Assembly: GCA_028284605.1 (NCBI GenBank)
Contig: JANQRL010000059.1
Span: 1 to 64,000, forward strand
From: Paracoccaceae bacterium
Lineage (GTDB): Bacteria > Pseudomonadota > Alphaproteobacteria > Rhodobacterales > Rhodobacteraceae
Reading direction: 5' to 3'
DNA length: 64,000 nucleotides
In this document: in pieces, positions 27,719 through 35,972 of the stretch
Layout of the letters: each line of letters starts with the position of its first letter
How positions within the stretch are numbered: the first letter of the stretch is position 1
Notes under the pieces: model-generated
What the model was told of the DNA's origin: nothing
The model's database searches: none
What the model saw: the letters and a program-made list of their open reading frames with translations, nothing else
Made by a program: the position numbers and the translations under genes

Positions 27719-27762
27719 TCAGACCCTTCGAAGGGTCTGACGAAACTCTTCGAAGAGTTTCG
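27719..27762. repeat. Paired TTCGAA palindromes, copy C
   Basis: The two 22-bp palindromes of copies A/B appear here in reverse order. TCAGACCCTTC/GAAGGGTCTGA (27719-27740) is followed directly by CGAAACTCTTC/GAAGAGTTTCG (27741-27762), so the unit is inverted relative to the phoR locus. It lies 40 bases after the hypE stop and may act in ending transcription from both convergent genes. Confidence 0.85.
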
Positions 27763-27820
27763 GTCCGGTCCCGGGCGCGGGTCCTTCCGTTCCTGGCGCC
27801 GCCGTCCTGTTCCCGGCGAG

Positions 27821-27864
27821 TCAGACCCTTCCAAGGCTCTGGCAAAACTCTTGGAAGAGTTTTG
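27821..27864. repeat. Paired palindromes, copy D (TTCCAA/TTGGAA variant)
   Basis: A diverged copy of the same unit begins 102 bases after copy C. TCAGACCCTTC is followed by CAAGGCTCTGG (27821-27842), so this palindrome is imperfect. Next come CAAAACTCTTG and GAAGAGTTTTG (27843-27864). The core TTCGAA is changed to TTCCAA and TTGGAA. The rest of the hypE-M24 gap (27680-28038) shows no gene. Confidence 0.8.
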
Positions 27865-28038
27865 CCCCCCGGAGTACATCCGAAAGGCGCCTGCCCTTCC
27901 CTCGCATCCGCACCGGGCGATCTCGGCGCCGTCGGAACCGAAGACTGCCGATCCCACCGGGCAACCCGCCCCGAAGATCGCCTATCGCCGCCAGCCAGCA
28001 CAGGGGAATGGCCCGAACCGCTGTGCCGGAGGCGGTGG

Positions 28039-29211
28039 CTACCCTTTCACCACGAGACCCGGAGGCGTGGCGCACAGCCTCTCGCAGCCCGTCTCGGTGA
28101 TCAGGATCGGCTCTGTCATCTCGATCCCGCCGTCATCGAGCCAGAGCGCCGGCATGAAATGGAACGTCATCCCGGGCTCCAGCACCGTCCGGTCGCCGCC
28201 GCGGAACGACATGGTGCGCTCGCCCCAATCCGGCGGATAGCTGAGCCCGATGGCGTAGCCGCACCGGCTGTCCTTGGCGAAACCGTGCCGCGCCAGAGCC
28301 CTGTTGAACGCCGCCGCCACATCCTCGCAGGTCCGGCCGGGTCGGACCACCTCCAGCGCCGCTCCGGTTGCCTCGGCCACCGCCGCCTCGGCCGCGCGAT
28401 ACTTCTGCGGCGGCGTCCCGAAGAACAGGGTGCGCGATTGCGGGCAGTGGTAGCGGCGATGCACCCCGGCGATCTCGAAAAACGTCGCCTCGCCGGCTTT
28501 CAACGGCGCGTCGTCCCAGGTCAGATGCGGGGCGGTGGCATCGAGGCCGGACGGCGCCAGAGGCACGATCGCGGGATAGTCGCCCCAATGTCCGTCGGCG
28601 CCGGAAATGCCCGCATGGGCGATCTCGGCGATCAGGGCGTTCTTCGCCATCCCGGGCTCGGCGATCTCACGGATGCGGCCGTGCATCGCCCCGACGATCC
28701 GCGCGGCGCGGCGCATATAGACGATCTCCGTCTCCGACTTCACCGCCCGCTGCCAGTTCACCAGGCCGGTGATATCGGTGAAGGCGGCCTCGGCCAGATC
28801 TCTTAAGAGAACCTCGTAAGCCTTTGCAGAAAAGTAGTAATTGTCCATCTCGACGCCGATCCGCAGGCTCCCCCAGCCGGTGTCGCGGATCAGCGCGGCG
28901 AGATCCTCCATGGCATGGGCCGGTGGATTCTGGACGAATGTGTCGGCATAGCCCCGGCAGCGGTCCGCCGCCATCCAGACGGTCCGCAGCGCTCCGGCCC
29001 GGTCCATCTCCCGGCCCCACCAGAGCGGCGCGCCGTCAGGCCCGACGAGCACTGCCTGCGGCACATAGAAAGACCAGCCGTCATAGCCGGTGAGCCAGGC
29101 CATGTTGGAGGGATCGCAGGCGATCAGCAGTTCGATGCCTGCCCGGTCCATTGCCGCCCGCACCTTGCCGAGCCGCCTGGCGAATTCCGCATCCGTGAAG
29201 TCCCGCGCCAT
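28039..29211 (-). CDS. M24 family aminopeptidase-like hydrolase (ectoine hydrolase DoeA-like)
   Basis: A 390-residue cytoplasmic protein of the Xaa-Pro peptidase/creatinase fold: an N-terminal creatinase_N domain (IELLIACDPSNMAWLTGYDG), then the M24 pita-bread domain. The stretch FEIAGVHRRYHCPQSRTLFF and the C-terminal block (GYAIGLSYPPDWGERTMSF, then LEPGMTFHFMPALWLDDGG) resemble ectoine hydrolase DoeA, which opens the ectoine ring during ectoine catabolism. No doeB, doeC or ectoine transporter is nearby, so the substrate is unproven. The start chosen is the ATG at 29211 with an upstream GAGG; an earlier alternative at 29247 exists. Confidence 0.82.
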   Translation of the reverse strand: MARDFTDAEFARRLGKVRAAMDRAGIELLIACDPSNMAWLTGYDGWSFYVPQAVLVGPDGAPLWWGREMDRAGALRTVWMAADRCRGYADTFVQNPPAHAMEDLAALIRDTGWGSLRIGVEMDNYYFSAKAYEVLLRDLAEAAFTDITGLVNWQRAVKSETEIVYMRRAARIVGAMHGRIREIAEPGMAKNALIAEIAHAGISGADGHWGDYPAIVPLAPSGLDATAPHLTWDDAPLKAGEATFFEIAGVHRRYHCPQSRTLFFGTPPQKYRAAEAAVAEATGAALEVVRPGRTCEDVAAAFNRALARHGFAKDSRCGYAIGLSYPPDWGERTMSFRGGDRTVLEPGMTFHFMPALWLDDGGIEMTEPILITETGCERLCATPPGLVVKG

Positions 29212-29565
29212 GGTGCCGAGCCTCGGCACATCCCGCGCCCGACGCAAGCCTCGTCGACGGGCGGGATCGGCAGCCGGGGGCCGCGCCGGTCCCGCCGATG
29301 GCCCGCCGGACGCCGAATCTCCGACGAACGGCAGCGCCCGGACCGCCCGTCACTGAGCGCCAGCCTGCCGATACACCGCCTGATACTCGGACCTACCGGG
29401 TCCGAGCTCTCTCGAAACCCGGTGCCGCCAGACCGCCGCGCCGGCCGGTGCCCCGCGCGCGCCACCCTTGACAGACCGGCACCGGCATTCGATGGGGATC
29501 GCCATGTCTGCGCATCTCCCCGCCCCCTCCCCGGCGGCTTCATCAACAGACCGGACAGACGTCGC
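29212..29565. other. Divergent intergenic region with an inverted repeat
   Basis: This 354-base stretch separates the leftward M24 gene from rightward psuK. It holds a dyad with 8-base arms, CTCGGACC and GGTCCGAG (29386-29406), suitable as an operator or hairpin. A TTGACA hexamer lies at 29468-29473, 93 bases before psuK, without a convincing -10. No other gene is seen. Confidence 0.5.
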
Positions 29566-30453
29566 ATGAAACCGGATGTCCTGTGTATCGGGTCGGTCCT
29601 CTGGGATGTCGTGGGCCGCACGGATCGGCCGATGACCCTCGGCAACGACGTCCCCGGCCGGATCCGGCGCCTGCCCGGCGGGGTGGCGATGAATGTGGCG
29701 GCAACGCTCTGCGCCATGGGGCTGCGGCCCGCGCTCCTGACCGCTCTCGGTCGCGACCGGGCTGGCGATGCGCTTCTTGCCGAAGCCGAGGCGCTGGGGC
29801 TCATCACTGAACATGTCCACCGGAGCCCCGACCTGCCCACAGACAGCTACATGGCCATCGAGGGCGCCAACGGGCTCATTGCCGCCATCGCCGATGCACA
29901 CAGCCTGGAAGCCGCTGGCGCGGCGATCCTGACGCCGCTTGCGGATGGCCGGCTGGGATCGTCGACAGCTCCCTGGGTCGGGCCGGTGGCGCTCGACGGC
30001 AACCTGACCGAAGCACTTCTGGCCGAAATCGCCGTCTCCCCCCTCTTCGCCGCGGCCGATCTGCGCGTGGCGCCGGCCTCGCCGGGCAAGGTCCGGCGGC
30101 TCGTCGCGCTGAACGGCCATTCCTCCGCCACGCTCTATGTCAACCTGGAAGAGGCCGGCACGCTCTGCGGCGCGAGCTTTGCGGAGGCCGGCGATGCGGC
30201 GCGCGAGATGGCGGCACGAGGCGCGCACCGGGTCCTGGTGACCGACGGCGCCAGCGCCGCGGCCTACGCGACCGCCGGCACCTGCCTGATGCGCCGGCCG
30301 CCGGAGGTCTCCGAACGCCGGGTGACCGGCGCCGGCGACACGTTCATGGCCGCCCATATCCGCGCCGAGCTTCGGGGCGCCGATCCCGAAACGGCCCTTG
30401 TCCGGGCGCTCGACGCTGCGGCGGCCTTCGTCGCGGGGAACGTGCCGACATGA
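29566..30453 (+). CDS. psuK: PfkB-family kinase, probable pseudouridine kinase
   Basis: A 295-residue ribokinase-fold enzyme. It opens with CIGSVLWDVVGRTDRPMTLG, followed by PGGVAMNVAATLCAMGLRP (PfkB signature 1 region) and ends with VTGAGDTFMAAHIRAEL (signature 2 with the catalytic Asp). The overlap with psuG (ATGA) argues strongly for pseudouridine as substrate: the pair converts pseudouridine to its 5'-phosphate, then to uracil and ribose 5-phosphate. The start at the ATG 29566 fits the family; the long open frame before it is not supported. No transporter for pseudouridine is adjacent. Confidence 0.88.
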   Translation: MKPDVLCIGSVLWDVVGRTDRPMTLGNDVPGRIRRLPGGVAMNVAATLCAMGLRPALLTALGRDRAGDALLAEAEALGLITEHVHRSPDLPTDSYMAIEGANGLIAAIADAHSLEAAGAAILTPLADGRLGSSTAPWVGPVALDGNLTEALLAEIAVSPLFAAADLRVAPASPGKVRRLVALNGHSSATLYVNLEEAGTLCGASFAEAGDAAREMAARGAHRVLVTDGASAAAYATAGTCLMRRPPEVSERRVTGAGDTFMAAHIRAELRGADPETALVRALDAAAAFVAGNVPT

Positions 30454-31367
30454 TCAGCCTTTCCGATCCGGTGGCGGCGGCGCTGGCCGCGGGCCGCCCG
30501 GTGGTGGCGCTCGAAAGCACGATCATCACCCACGGCATGCCCTGGCCGGAGAACCTGGAGACCGCTCAGGCCGTGGAGGCGGCGGTCGAAGCCGAAGGCG
30601 CCGTCCCCGCCACCATCGCGGTGCTGGCAGGCCGGCTCCATGCCGGGTTGTCGCCGGGGGACCTCGACACACTGGCCCGGGCCAAGGATGTGGCCAAGCT
30701 CAGCCGCGCCGATCTCGCCGTCTGTCTGGCCCGCGGCGGCACCGGCGCCACCACCGTCGCCGCCACCATGATCGCCGCCCGCCATGCCGGGATCGAGGTC
30801 TTCGCGACCGGAGGTATCGGCGGGGTCCATCGCGGCGCCGAAACGAGCTTCGACATCTCCGCCGATCTTCGGGAACTGGCTCAGACCCCAGTCACGGTGG
30901 TGGCGGCCGGGGCCAAGGCGATCCTCGATCTGGCGAAGACCTGGGAAGTGCTGGAAACCCTGGGCGTGCCGGTCATCGCCTATGGTCAGGATATGCTCCC
31001 GGCCTTCTGGTCGGCGACCTCGCCGCACCCCGCGCCCCTGCGGATGGACGACCCCCGCACCGTCGCGCAGGCGCACCGGATGCGCGCCGCCCTCGGCCTG
31101 CCCGGCGGCCAACTGGTCGCAAATCCGATCCCGGCGGAGGCCGAAATCCCCGCCGAGACCCTGGCGCCGCTGATCGAGACCGCCCTCGCAGACGCGGCCG
31201 CCCGGGGCATTGCGGCAAAGGCCGTCACCCCGTTCCTGCTCGACCGGCTCTTCGCGCTGACCGAAGGCCGGACGCTCGCCGCCAACATCGCGCTCGTGCT
31301 CAACAATGCCCGGCTGGCCGCCAGGATTGCCCGTGATTTGAGCGCTCTGCCCCCTGAACCGGCCTGA
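30450..31367 (+). CDS. psuG: Pseudouridine-5'-phosphate glycosidase
   Basis: A 305-residue enzyme that splits pseudouridine 5'-phosphate into uracil and ribose 5-phosphate (reversible). Family motifs include VVALESTIITHGMPWPEN with the catalytic Glu, GGTGATTVAATMIAA, IEVFATGGIGGVHRGAE and ETLGVPVIAYGQDMLPAFW. The length is normal. It is translated from inside the psuK stop codon. This gives the cell a route to recycle modified nucleosides from RNA turnover. Confidence 0.95.
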   Translation: MISLSDPVAAALAAGRPVVALESTIITHGMPWPENLETAQAVEAAVEAEGAVPATIAVLAGRLHAGLSPGDLDTLARAKDVAKLSRADLAVCLARGGTGATTVAATMIAARHAGIEVFATGGIGGVHRGAETSFDISADLRELAQTPVTVVAAGAKAILDLAKTWEVLETLGVPVIAYGQDMLPAFWSATSPHPAPLRMDDPRTVAQAHRMRAALGLPGGQLVANPIPAEAEIPAETLAPLIETALADAAARGIAAKAVTPFLLDRLFALTEGRTLAANIALVLNNARLAARIARDLSALPPEPA

Positions 31368-31454
31368 TCCCGAGACCGTGCGCGGAGCAGACATTGGCAA
31401 GCATCCGGCCATCGCATAGATACCGGGAGCCAAGACAAGCAGAAGTGCCCGCCC

Positions 31455-32228
31455 GTGAGCCCCCGCCTGCCCGAAGAGCCCAAGAGACGCCGCTGGTCGC
31501 CGCTGGCCTGGCTGCGGACGAGCTTTCTGACCGGCATCGTCGTGATCGCGCCGATCGGCGTCACGATCTGGCTGATCTGGACCCTCGTCGGATGGGTCGA
31601 CAGCTTCGTCTGGCCCTTCGTGCCGAATGCCTACCATCCCGAGGAACTGATCAACCGCCTGCTCGACCGGCCGCCCGAGAATCGGATCGAGGTCAATGTG
31701 CGCGGCGTCGGCGTCATCGTGTTCCTGATCTTCACGGTGCTCGTCGGCTGGCTCGCCAAGGGACTGATCGGGCGTAGTTTCCTGACCTGGGCCGAGGGCC
31801 TGGTGAACCGCACCCCGATTGTCCGGTCGATCTATAACGGGCTCAAGCAGATCGCCGAGACGGTCTTCGCCCAGTCCGAGGCCAAGTTCGAGAAAGCCTG
31901 CCTGATCCAGTATCCGCGCAAGGGGATCTGGGCCATCGGCTTCATCTCGACGGAGACCAAGGGTGAGGTGCTGGACAAGGCCGATACCGGCGAGATGGTC
32001 TCGGTCTTCGTGCCGACGACACCGAATCCGACCTCGGGATTTCTGCTGTTTTTTCCGAAGGCCGATGTGGTTGAGCTCGACATGACCATAGAGGATGCGG
32101 CCAAACTCGTGATCTCTGCGGGGCTCGTCTATCCCGATTCCAAGGAGCCGCTGCCGGAAGCGCTGGAACACGAAGCCGAACGCATCACCGGCCATCACCG
32201 CAACGAAAGGCACCGTGACGCGAGCTGA
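31455..32228 (+). CDS. DUF502 family membrane protein
   Basis: A 257-residue inner-membrane protein. The start is the GTG at 31455. A basic N-terminus (PKRRRWSPLAWLRTSF) leads into one membrane segment (LTGIVVIAPIGVTIWLIWTL), a polar stretch, and a second segment (GVGVIVFLIFTVLVGWLAKG). The conserved DUF502 region then follows (NRTPIVRSIYNGLKQIAETV, VFVPTTPNPTSGFLLFFPK). The family is widespread and of unknown function. It is 87 bases after psuG and probably a separate unit. The C-terminal tail is rich in His, Glu and Arg. Confidence 0.88.
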   Translation: MSPRLPEEPKRRRWSPLAWLRTSFLTGIVVIAPIGVTIWLIWTLVGWVDSFVWPFVPNAYHPEELINRLLDRPPENRIEVNVRGVGVIVFLIFTVLVGWLAKGLIGRSFLTWAEGLVNRTPIVRSIYNGLKQIAETVFAQSEAKFEKACLIQYPRKGIWAIGFISTETKGEVLDKADTGEMVSVFVPTTPNPTSGFLLFFPKADVVELDMTIEDAAKLVISAGLVYPDSKEPLPEALEHEAERITGHHRNERHRDAS

Positions 32229-32426
32229 CGGGTGAGATGCGGAGCTGTCCGAACCAAGAGCGGTTCGTTGTTTTTGGGGCGGTTTTTTGTCCTCCTACGG
32301 GTTCGGGCGCCCGATGCGTCCACGCAACTTCTGCGGGCAACTTCCGGCCATACGCTCCGCTTGACCCAAGACCCCAAATCCGTCTTAGTTCAACACATAC
32401 AGAATGCTGGGGAAGAGATTGATTTC

Positions 32427-32645
32427 ATGAAATATACCAGATCTTCGCTCGTTGTTGCCTGTTCCGCCGCGCTCGCCGTCGGAACAGCCCAGGCCGGCGG
32501 CATGGCGGAGCCCGTCGAAACGATGGATCCCGAGGAGATCGTCACCAGCACCGCCGCGGGCACTTCGGAAGACCTGATCATACCGCTGATCCTCTTGGCC
32601 TTCCTGACCGCCGCGCTCTCCTCGAAGGGCGGTGTCGAGGAATAA
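32427..32645 (+). CDS. Small exported/membrane protein, 72 aa
   Basis: Family not recognised. It begins MKYTRSSLVVACSAALAVGT with a cleavable-looking signal peptide (AQA site). A short acidic linker (PVETMDPEEIVTST) and a hydrophobic segment (LIIPLILLAFLTAALSS) near the C-terminus suggest a mature protein of about 50 residues anchored in the membrane. A GGGGAAGAG site lies upstream of the ATG at 32427. The 198-base gap before it is AT-richer than average and may hold its promoter. It is convergent with the patatin gene. Confidence 0.65.
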   Translation: MKYTRSSLVVACSAALAVGTAQAGGMAEPVETMDPEEIVTSTAAGTSEDLIIPLILLAFLTAALSSKGGVEE

Positions 32646-32725
32646 GTGGGAGAGATCAACGGCCTCGACATGGAGCATCGACCGCAGACGACATGAGAGC
32701 GGTGCGTTTGCGTCTCAGCATGCGC

Positions 32726-33748
32726 CTAGCTGAACATCGCTTCCAGATCGACACTGCACCGCTTGCCGATATCCGGGCGGTGCCCGGCGAGGAACGCATC
32801 TGCCGCGTCCCGTCCGGCCTGCTTCAACCGCGCCAGCACCACCGCGTTGGGCACGAGTTTGGTGGCCACAGACAACTCGTTCATCAGCGCATCGTCCGCG
32901 ATCATGTGAACATGGACGTTCTTCATCGCACCCTCGGGCACCGACCCGTCCTCCAGGAGCCGCTGGACGAAGCGGATCGCCCGGAGTTCGCGCAGAAGCG
33001 AGGAGTTGAAACCGATCTCGTTGATCCGGTTGTGGATCGATTGTGGGTCACGGGGCAGCGCGTCGCGATGGAGCGGGTTGATGTTCACCACCACGATGTC
33101 GTCGGGCAGGTGCGGATCGAACAGCGGATAGAGCGCCGGATTGCCGGTATAGCCGCCGTCCCAGTAGGCTTCGCCCTCGATCTCCACCGCCTGGAACAGG
33201 GTCGGCAGGCAGGCCGAGGCGAGAATCGCCTGAGGATTGATCTCGCCGCCGGTAAAGACCTTGATCTTGCCGGAGCGGACATTGGTGGCGCAGATATGCA
33301 CCTCCGGGCCGACATCGGAACAGACCGTGTCGTAGTGGAAGGCGCGGACGATCCGTTCAAGCGGGTTCGAGAAGGCGGGCCCGTAGACATAAGGGCTCCA
33401 GAGCCGGGTCATCGTGTCGAGCCCGGCGAAGGCGGGGGAGTATTTCATCGCCTGGGCCAGGGCCGGCGCGCCGGGGGCCATGGCGGCGAGCCAGTCGGCG
33501 AAACGCGGATCGTTGACCGCGCCGACCTGTTCCCAGAGCCAGTTGAGGTTTGACCTCGCCAGCTCCCGTCCGCCCTCCACCAGCCCGGCCTTCACCGCCG
33601 CGGCGTTAAGCGCCCCGGCGGAGGTGGCGGAGATGGCGGAGATTTCCAGGTCGTCGTCTTCGAGCAGCCGGTCGAGGGCGCCCCAGGTGAAGGCGCCATG
33701 GGCGCCGCCACCCTGGAGGGCGAGGTTGATGCGCTTCTTCTTGGCCAT
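32726..33748 (-). CDS. Patatin-like phospholipase
   Basis: A 340-residue acyl hydrolase of the patatin family. It has the oxyanion motif LALQGGGAHGAFTWGAL, a nucleophile elbow SATSAGALNAAAV, and the catalytic Asp motif WDGGYTGNP. The elbow reads A-T-S-A-G instead of the usual G-x-S-x-G; the serine is kept. It is cytoplasmic, with no signal peptide. It lies downstream of hbdH on the same strand. This pairing with 3-hydroxybutyrate dehydrogenase suggests a role around polyhydroxybutyrate or storage-granule lipid turnover, which is an inference. A GGAGAGAC site precedes the ATG. Confidence 0.9.
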   Translation of the reverse strand: MAKKKRINLALQGGGAHGAFTWGALDRLLEDDDLEISAISATSAGALNAAAVKAGLVEGGRELARSNLNWLWEQVGAVNDPRFADWLAAMAPGAPALAQAMKYSPAFAGLDTMTRLWSPYVYGPAFSNPLERIVRAFHYDTVCSDVGPEVHICATNVRSGKIKVFTGGEINPQAILASACLPTLFQAVEIEGEAYWDGGYTGNPALYPLFDPHLPDDIVVVNINPLHRDALPRDPQSIHNRINEIGFNSSLLRELRAIRFVQRLLEDGSVPEGAMKNVHVHMIADDALMNELSVATKLVPNAVVLARLKQAGRDAADAFLAGHRPDIGKRCSVDLEAMFS

Positions 33749-33838
33749 AACAGTCTCTCCACTCTTACGGGCCGGTCGCGGGCTGGGTTGCGGGCCAGCG
33801 TGCCGTTGCGCCTAGGATTTCTCCGGGGCGGGGCCGCA

Positions 33839-33896
33839 GTTTGCTTTGCAAACCGCTTACCCCCGCTCGTTGTGATCGGCTGCGCCGATTACAACG
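33839..33896 (-). terminator. Two hairpins at the end of hbdH
   Basis: GTTTGC-TTT-GCAAAC (33839-33853) and a 13-bp stem CGTTGTGATCGGC/GCCGATTACAACG with loop TGC (33868-33896; one G-T mismatch) lie in tandem. The second overlaps the hbdH stop codon. There is no T-run, so these may slow or partly stop transcription into patatin, or protect the mRNA end. Confidence 0.5.
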
Positions 33897-34662
33897 CGGT
33901 CCATCCGCCATCGACGCTGATCGTCGTGCCGGTGATCTGTGCGGCGGCGTCCGAGCACAGGAAGAGCGCCGTGCCCGCCATCTGCTCCACCGTCGCGAAA
34001 TCCTTCGACGGCTGGCGCGAGAGCATGACCTCGCGGATCACCGTCTCGCGGTCCATATTGTGGGTCGCCATCTGGTCGGGGATCTGCTTCTCGACGATCG
34101 GTGTCATCACATAGCCCGGGCAGATCGCGTTGCAGGTGATCGGCTCTTCCGCCGTCTCCAGCGCCATCGTCTTCGTCAGCCCCACGACCCCATGCTTGGC
34201 CGCCACATAGGCCGACTTGAACGGGCTTGCGGTCAGCCCATGGGCCGAGGCGATGTTGATCACCCGGCCCCAGCCGGCGGCCCGCATCATCGGCAGGGCG
34301 GCGGCAGTGGTGTGGAAGTTGGAGCTGAGATTGATCGCCAGGATTGCATCCCATTTGTCGGTCGGAAAGCTCTCCACCGGGCAGACATGCTGGATGCCGG
34401 CATTGTTGACGAGGATATCGCAGGCCCCGGCCTGTTCGACGAGGCCGCGGCAATCGTCGGGCTTCGACATGTCGCCCTGAATGTAGCGCGCCTCGACCCC
34501 GCACTCCTTGGCGATGCTTTCGGCCAGGGCGTGGTCCTCGGCGCTGTCGGTGAAGGAGTTCAGGACGACCTTGGCGCCCGCCTTCGCGAACTCGCGCCCG
34601 ATAGCGAGCCCGATGCCGGAATTCGATCCGGTGATGACGGCGGTTTTTCCTTGGAGCGACAT
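33889..34662 (-). CDS. hbdH: 3-hydroxybutyrate dehydrogenase
   Basis: A 257-residue short-chain dehydrogenase that interconverts D-3-hydroxybutyrate and acetoacetate with NAD. It shows the Rossmann motif AVITGSNSGIGLAIG, NNAGIQHVCPVESFP with the family-typical GIQHV, the catalytic Ser/Tyr/Lys in NIASAHGLTASPFKSAYVAA followed by KHG, and a C-terminal TISVDGGWTAL. The ATG at 34662 has an AGAAGGG site. It is upstream of patatin in a leftward cluster. The 77-base leader region contains CTGCACTTGCA, faintly like a PhaR-type TGC-rich site. Confidence 0.93.
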   Translation of the reverse strand: MSLQGKTAVITGSNSGIGLAIGREFAKAGAKVVLNSFTDSAEDHALAESIAKECGVEARYIQGDMSKPDDCRGLVEQAGACDILVNNAGIQHVCPVESFPTDKWDAILAINLSSNFHTTAAALPMMRAAGWGRVINIASAHGLTASPFKSAYVAAKHGVVGLTKTMALETAEEPITCNAICPGYVMTPIVEKQIPDQMATHNMDRETVIREVMLSRQPSKDFATVEQMAGTALFLCSDAAAQITGTTISVDGGWTAL

Positions 34663-34739
34663 GGCCTGACCCTTCTCTGACGACCGGCCCTCAATGGCCG
34701 GCGCGAGCATACATTCTGCACTTGCAAAATAAAGGGGTG

Positions 34740-35744
34740 TCAGGTGTCGGGATCGAAGAGGCGGCGGACCTCCGCGGTCGGCCCCATATCGATGACCACG
34801 ATCCCGGTCTTCTGCCCGGTTTCCACATAGGCATAGGCATCCGCAATCTGCTCGAACGGGTAGGCACGGTCGAAGACGCCCCGGAACCGCCCCGCCGCCA
34901 TCAGACCGGCGAGCCGGGTGACGAAACCCGGTGCGTCCGTCGGCAACGGCAGGGCAACGCGGCCGCTGCGGGTCAGGCCGGACCAGAGCCCGAGCCAGAC
35001 ATTGGACCCGCGCGGCCCCAGATCGGTGGCCCGGTAGCCCCCACCCGGCTTCAGCAGGTGACGGCAGGCGAAGTAGGAGGTCTTGCCGACGGCATCCATC
35101 ACCAGGTCGAACCGGGTGTCGAGATCGCTCCAGGTGCCGGTCGTGTAGTCGATCACGCTGTCCGCCCCCAGCTCTCGCATCAGATCGAGATGCCGAGGAC
35201 CGACCACGGCGGTCACCCGGGCGCCCCGATCCCGGGCCAGTTGCAGGGCGGCAATTCCAATGGCCCCGGAGGCGCCGTAGATCAGCACCTCCTGACCGGG
35301 CACGACATCGCGGACCGACCCTTCGGCATACCAGGCGCCCTCGGCCACCACCGCCTCTATCAGGGGGTGCCCGTCAGGCACCCGGGCGACCGCCCCATCC
35401 GCGGGGACCGCAACGAACTCCGCATGGGTCCCGAATCGATCCGGCGAAAGGCCAAAGACCCGGTCGCCCGGCGCGAATCGAGTCACGGAATCGCCGGCGC
35501 CCTCGACGGTCCCGGCGAATTCGTGCCCGAAGACATCGAAGCGCGGACGTGGAAACCCGGTGAAGAGCCGCGCCAGGAACGGATATCCGCGGAGCGTCGC
35601 GGTGTCGGTGCGGTTCACGGTGCTGGCGGCGACCCGGACCAGCAGCTCCCCCTCCCCCGGGACGGGCACCGGCACCTCACGGAGCTGCAAAACCTCCGGC
35701 CCGCCATAGCGCTCCGCCGCGAGGGCCCTCATCCGGTCGGCCAT
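34740..35744 (-). CDS. Zinc-independent MDR family NAD(P)H reductase (quinone oxidoreductase-like)
   Basis: A 334-residue medium-chain dehydrogenase/reductase. The N-terminal GroES-like domain has VNRTDTATLRGYP and FDVFGHEFAGTVEGAGDSV. The nucleotide domain carries the loop VLIYGASGAIGIAALQLARD. The structural-zinc cysteines of alcohol dehydrogenases are absent, so it belongs with quinone reductase/enoyl reductase types; the substrate is unknown. GGGGAGG precedes the ATG at 35744. It ends 77 bases before hbdH on the same strand but may be transcribed separately. Confidence 0.88.
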   Translation of the reverse strand: MADRMRALAAERYGGPEVLQLREVPVPVPGEGELLVRVAASTVNRTDTATLRGYPFLARLFTGFPRPRFDVFGHEFAGTVEGAGDSVTRFAPGDRVFGLSPDRFGTHAEFVAVPADGAVARVPDGHPLIEAVVAEGAWYAEGSVRDVVPGQEVLIYGASGAIGIAALQLARDRGARVTAVVGPRHLDLMRELGADSVIDYTTGTWSDLDTRFDLVMDAVGKTSYFACRHLLKPGGGYRATDLGPRGSNVWLGLWSGLTRSGRVALPLPTDAPGFVTRLAGLMAAGRFRGVFDRAYPFEQIADAYAYVETGQKTGIVVIDMGPTAEVRRLFDPDT

Positions 35745-35814
35745 GCCTTGCCTCCCCCGGGCACTTCACGATTCGGCGGTCGCCCGACCCCCGCCCCACC
35801 ATCCGGGGCCCCGA

Positions 35815-35844
35815 AGAAAAAAACGCCCGCACGAGGCGGGCGTT
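35815..35844 (-). terminator. Intrinsic terminator of the candidate small RNA
   Basis: A 9-bp perfect stem AACGCCCGC/GCGGGCGTT with a 5-base loop is followed on the minus strand by seven T. It is the clearest rho-independent terminator in the window. No annotated gene other than the candidate small RNA leads into it from the right. Confidence 0.88.
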
Positions 35845-35891
35845 GAGTTATTGAGGCAGGTTTCATACAGGCAAGAAACCTATCGAGCAGT
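35815..35891 (-). ncRNA. Candidate small RNA, about 77 nt, with own promoter and terminator
   Basis: A near-ideal promoter lies at 35898-35926, so transcription should start near 35891 leftwards. The transcript contains a hairpin GGTTTC/GAAACC with a 10-base loop (35859-35880). It then has an unpaired stretch reading TGCCTCAATAACTC, and finally a 9-bp stem AACGCCCGC/GCGGGCGTT with loop CTCGT (35822-35844) followed by seven T. No open reading frame of any size fits. This is the layout of a trans-acting small RNA. I do not recognise the family; the target is unknown. It stands between the MDR gene and the divergent peptide-binding protein gene. Confidence 0.68.
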
Positions 35892-35897
35892 AGGGGT

Positions 35898-35926
35898 CTT
35901 ATAAGCAATTGCTCGCGGGCGTCCAA
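35898..35926 (-). promoter_or_regulatory. Promoter of the candidate small RNA
   Basis: TTGGAC (35921-35926) and TATAAG (35898-35903) on the minus strand have an exact 17-base spacer. The spacer holds the palindrome AGCAATTGCT (35904-35913), placed between the two promoter elements like a repressor operator. Confidence 0.7.
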
Positions 35927-35972
35927 GCTAAAAGTTTGAAAAGGCTCGGAAGCGTCGGTAGCCTTTCGGTCA

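Noticed and set aside
34663..34739. CTGCACTTGCA upstream of hbdH as a PhaR-binding site
   Set aside because: Only a faint resemblance to TGC-rich PhaR sites and no second copy; kept as a remark only.
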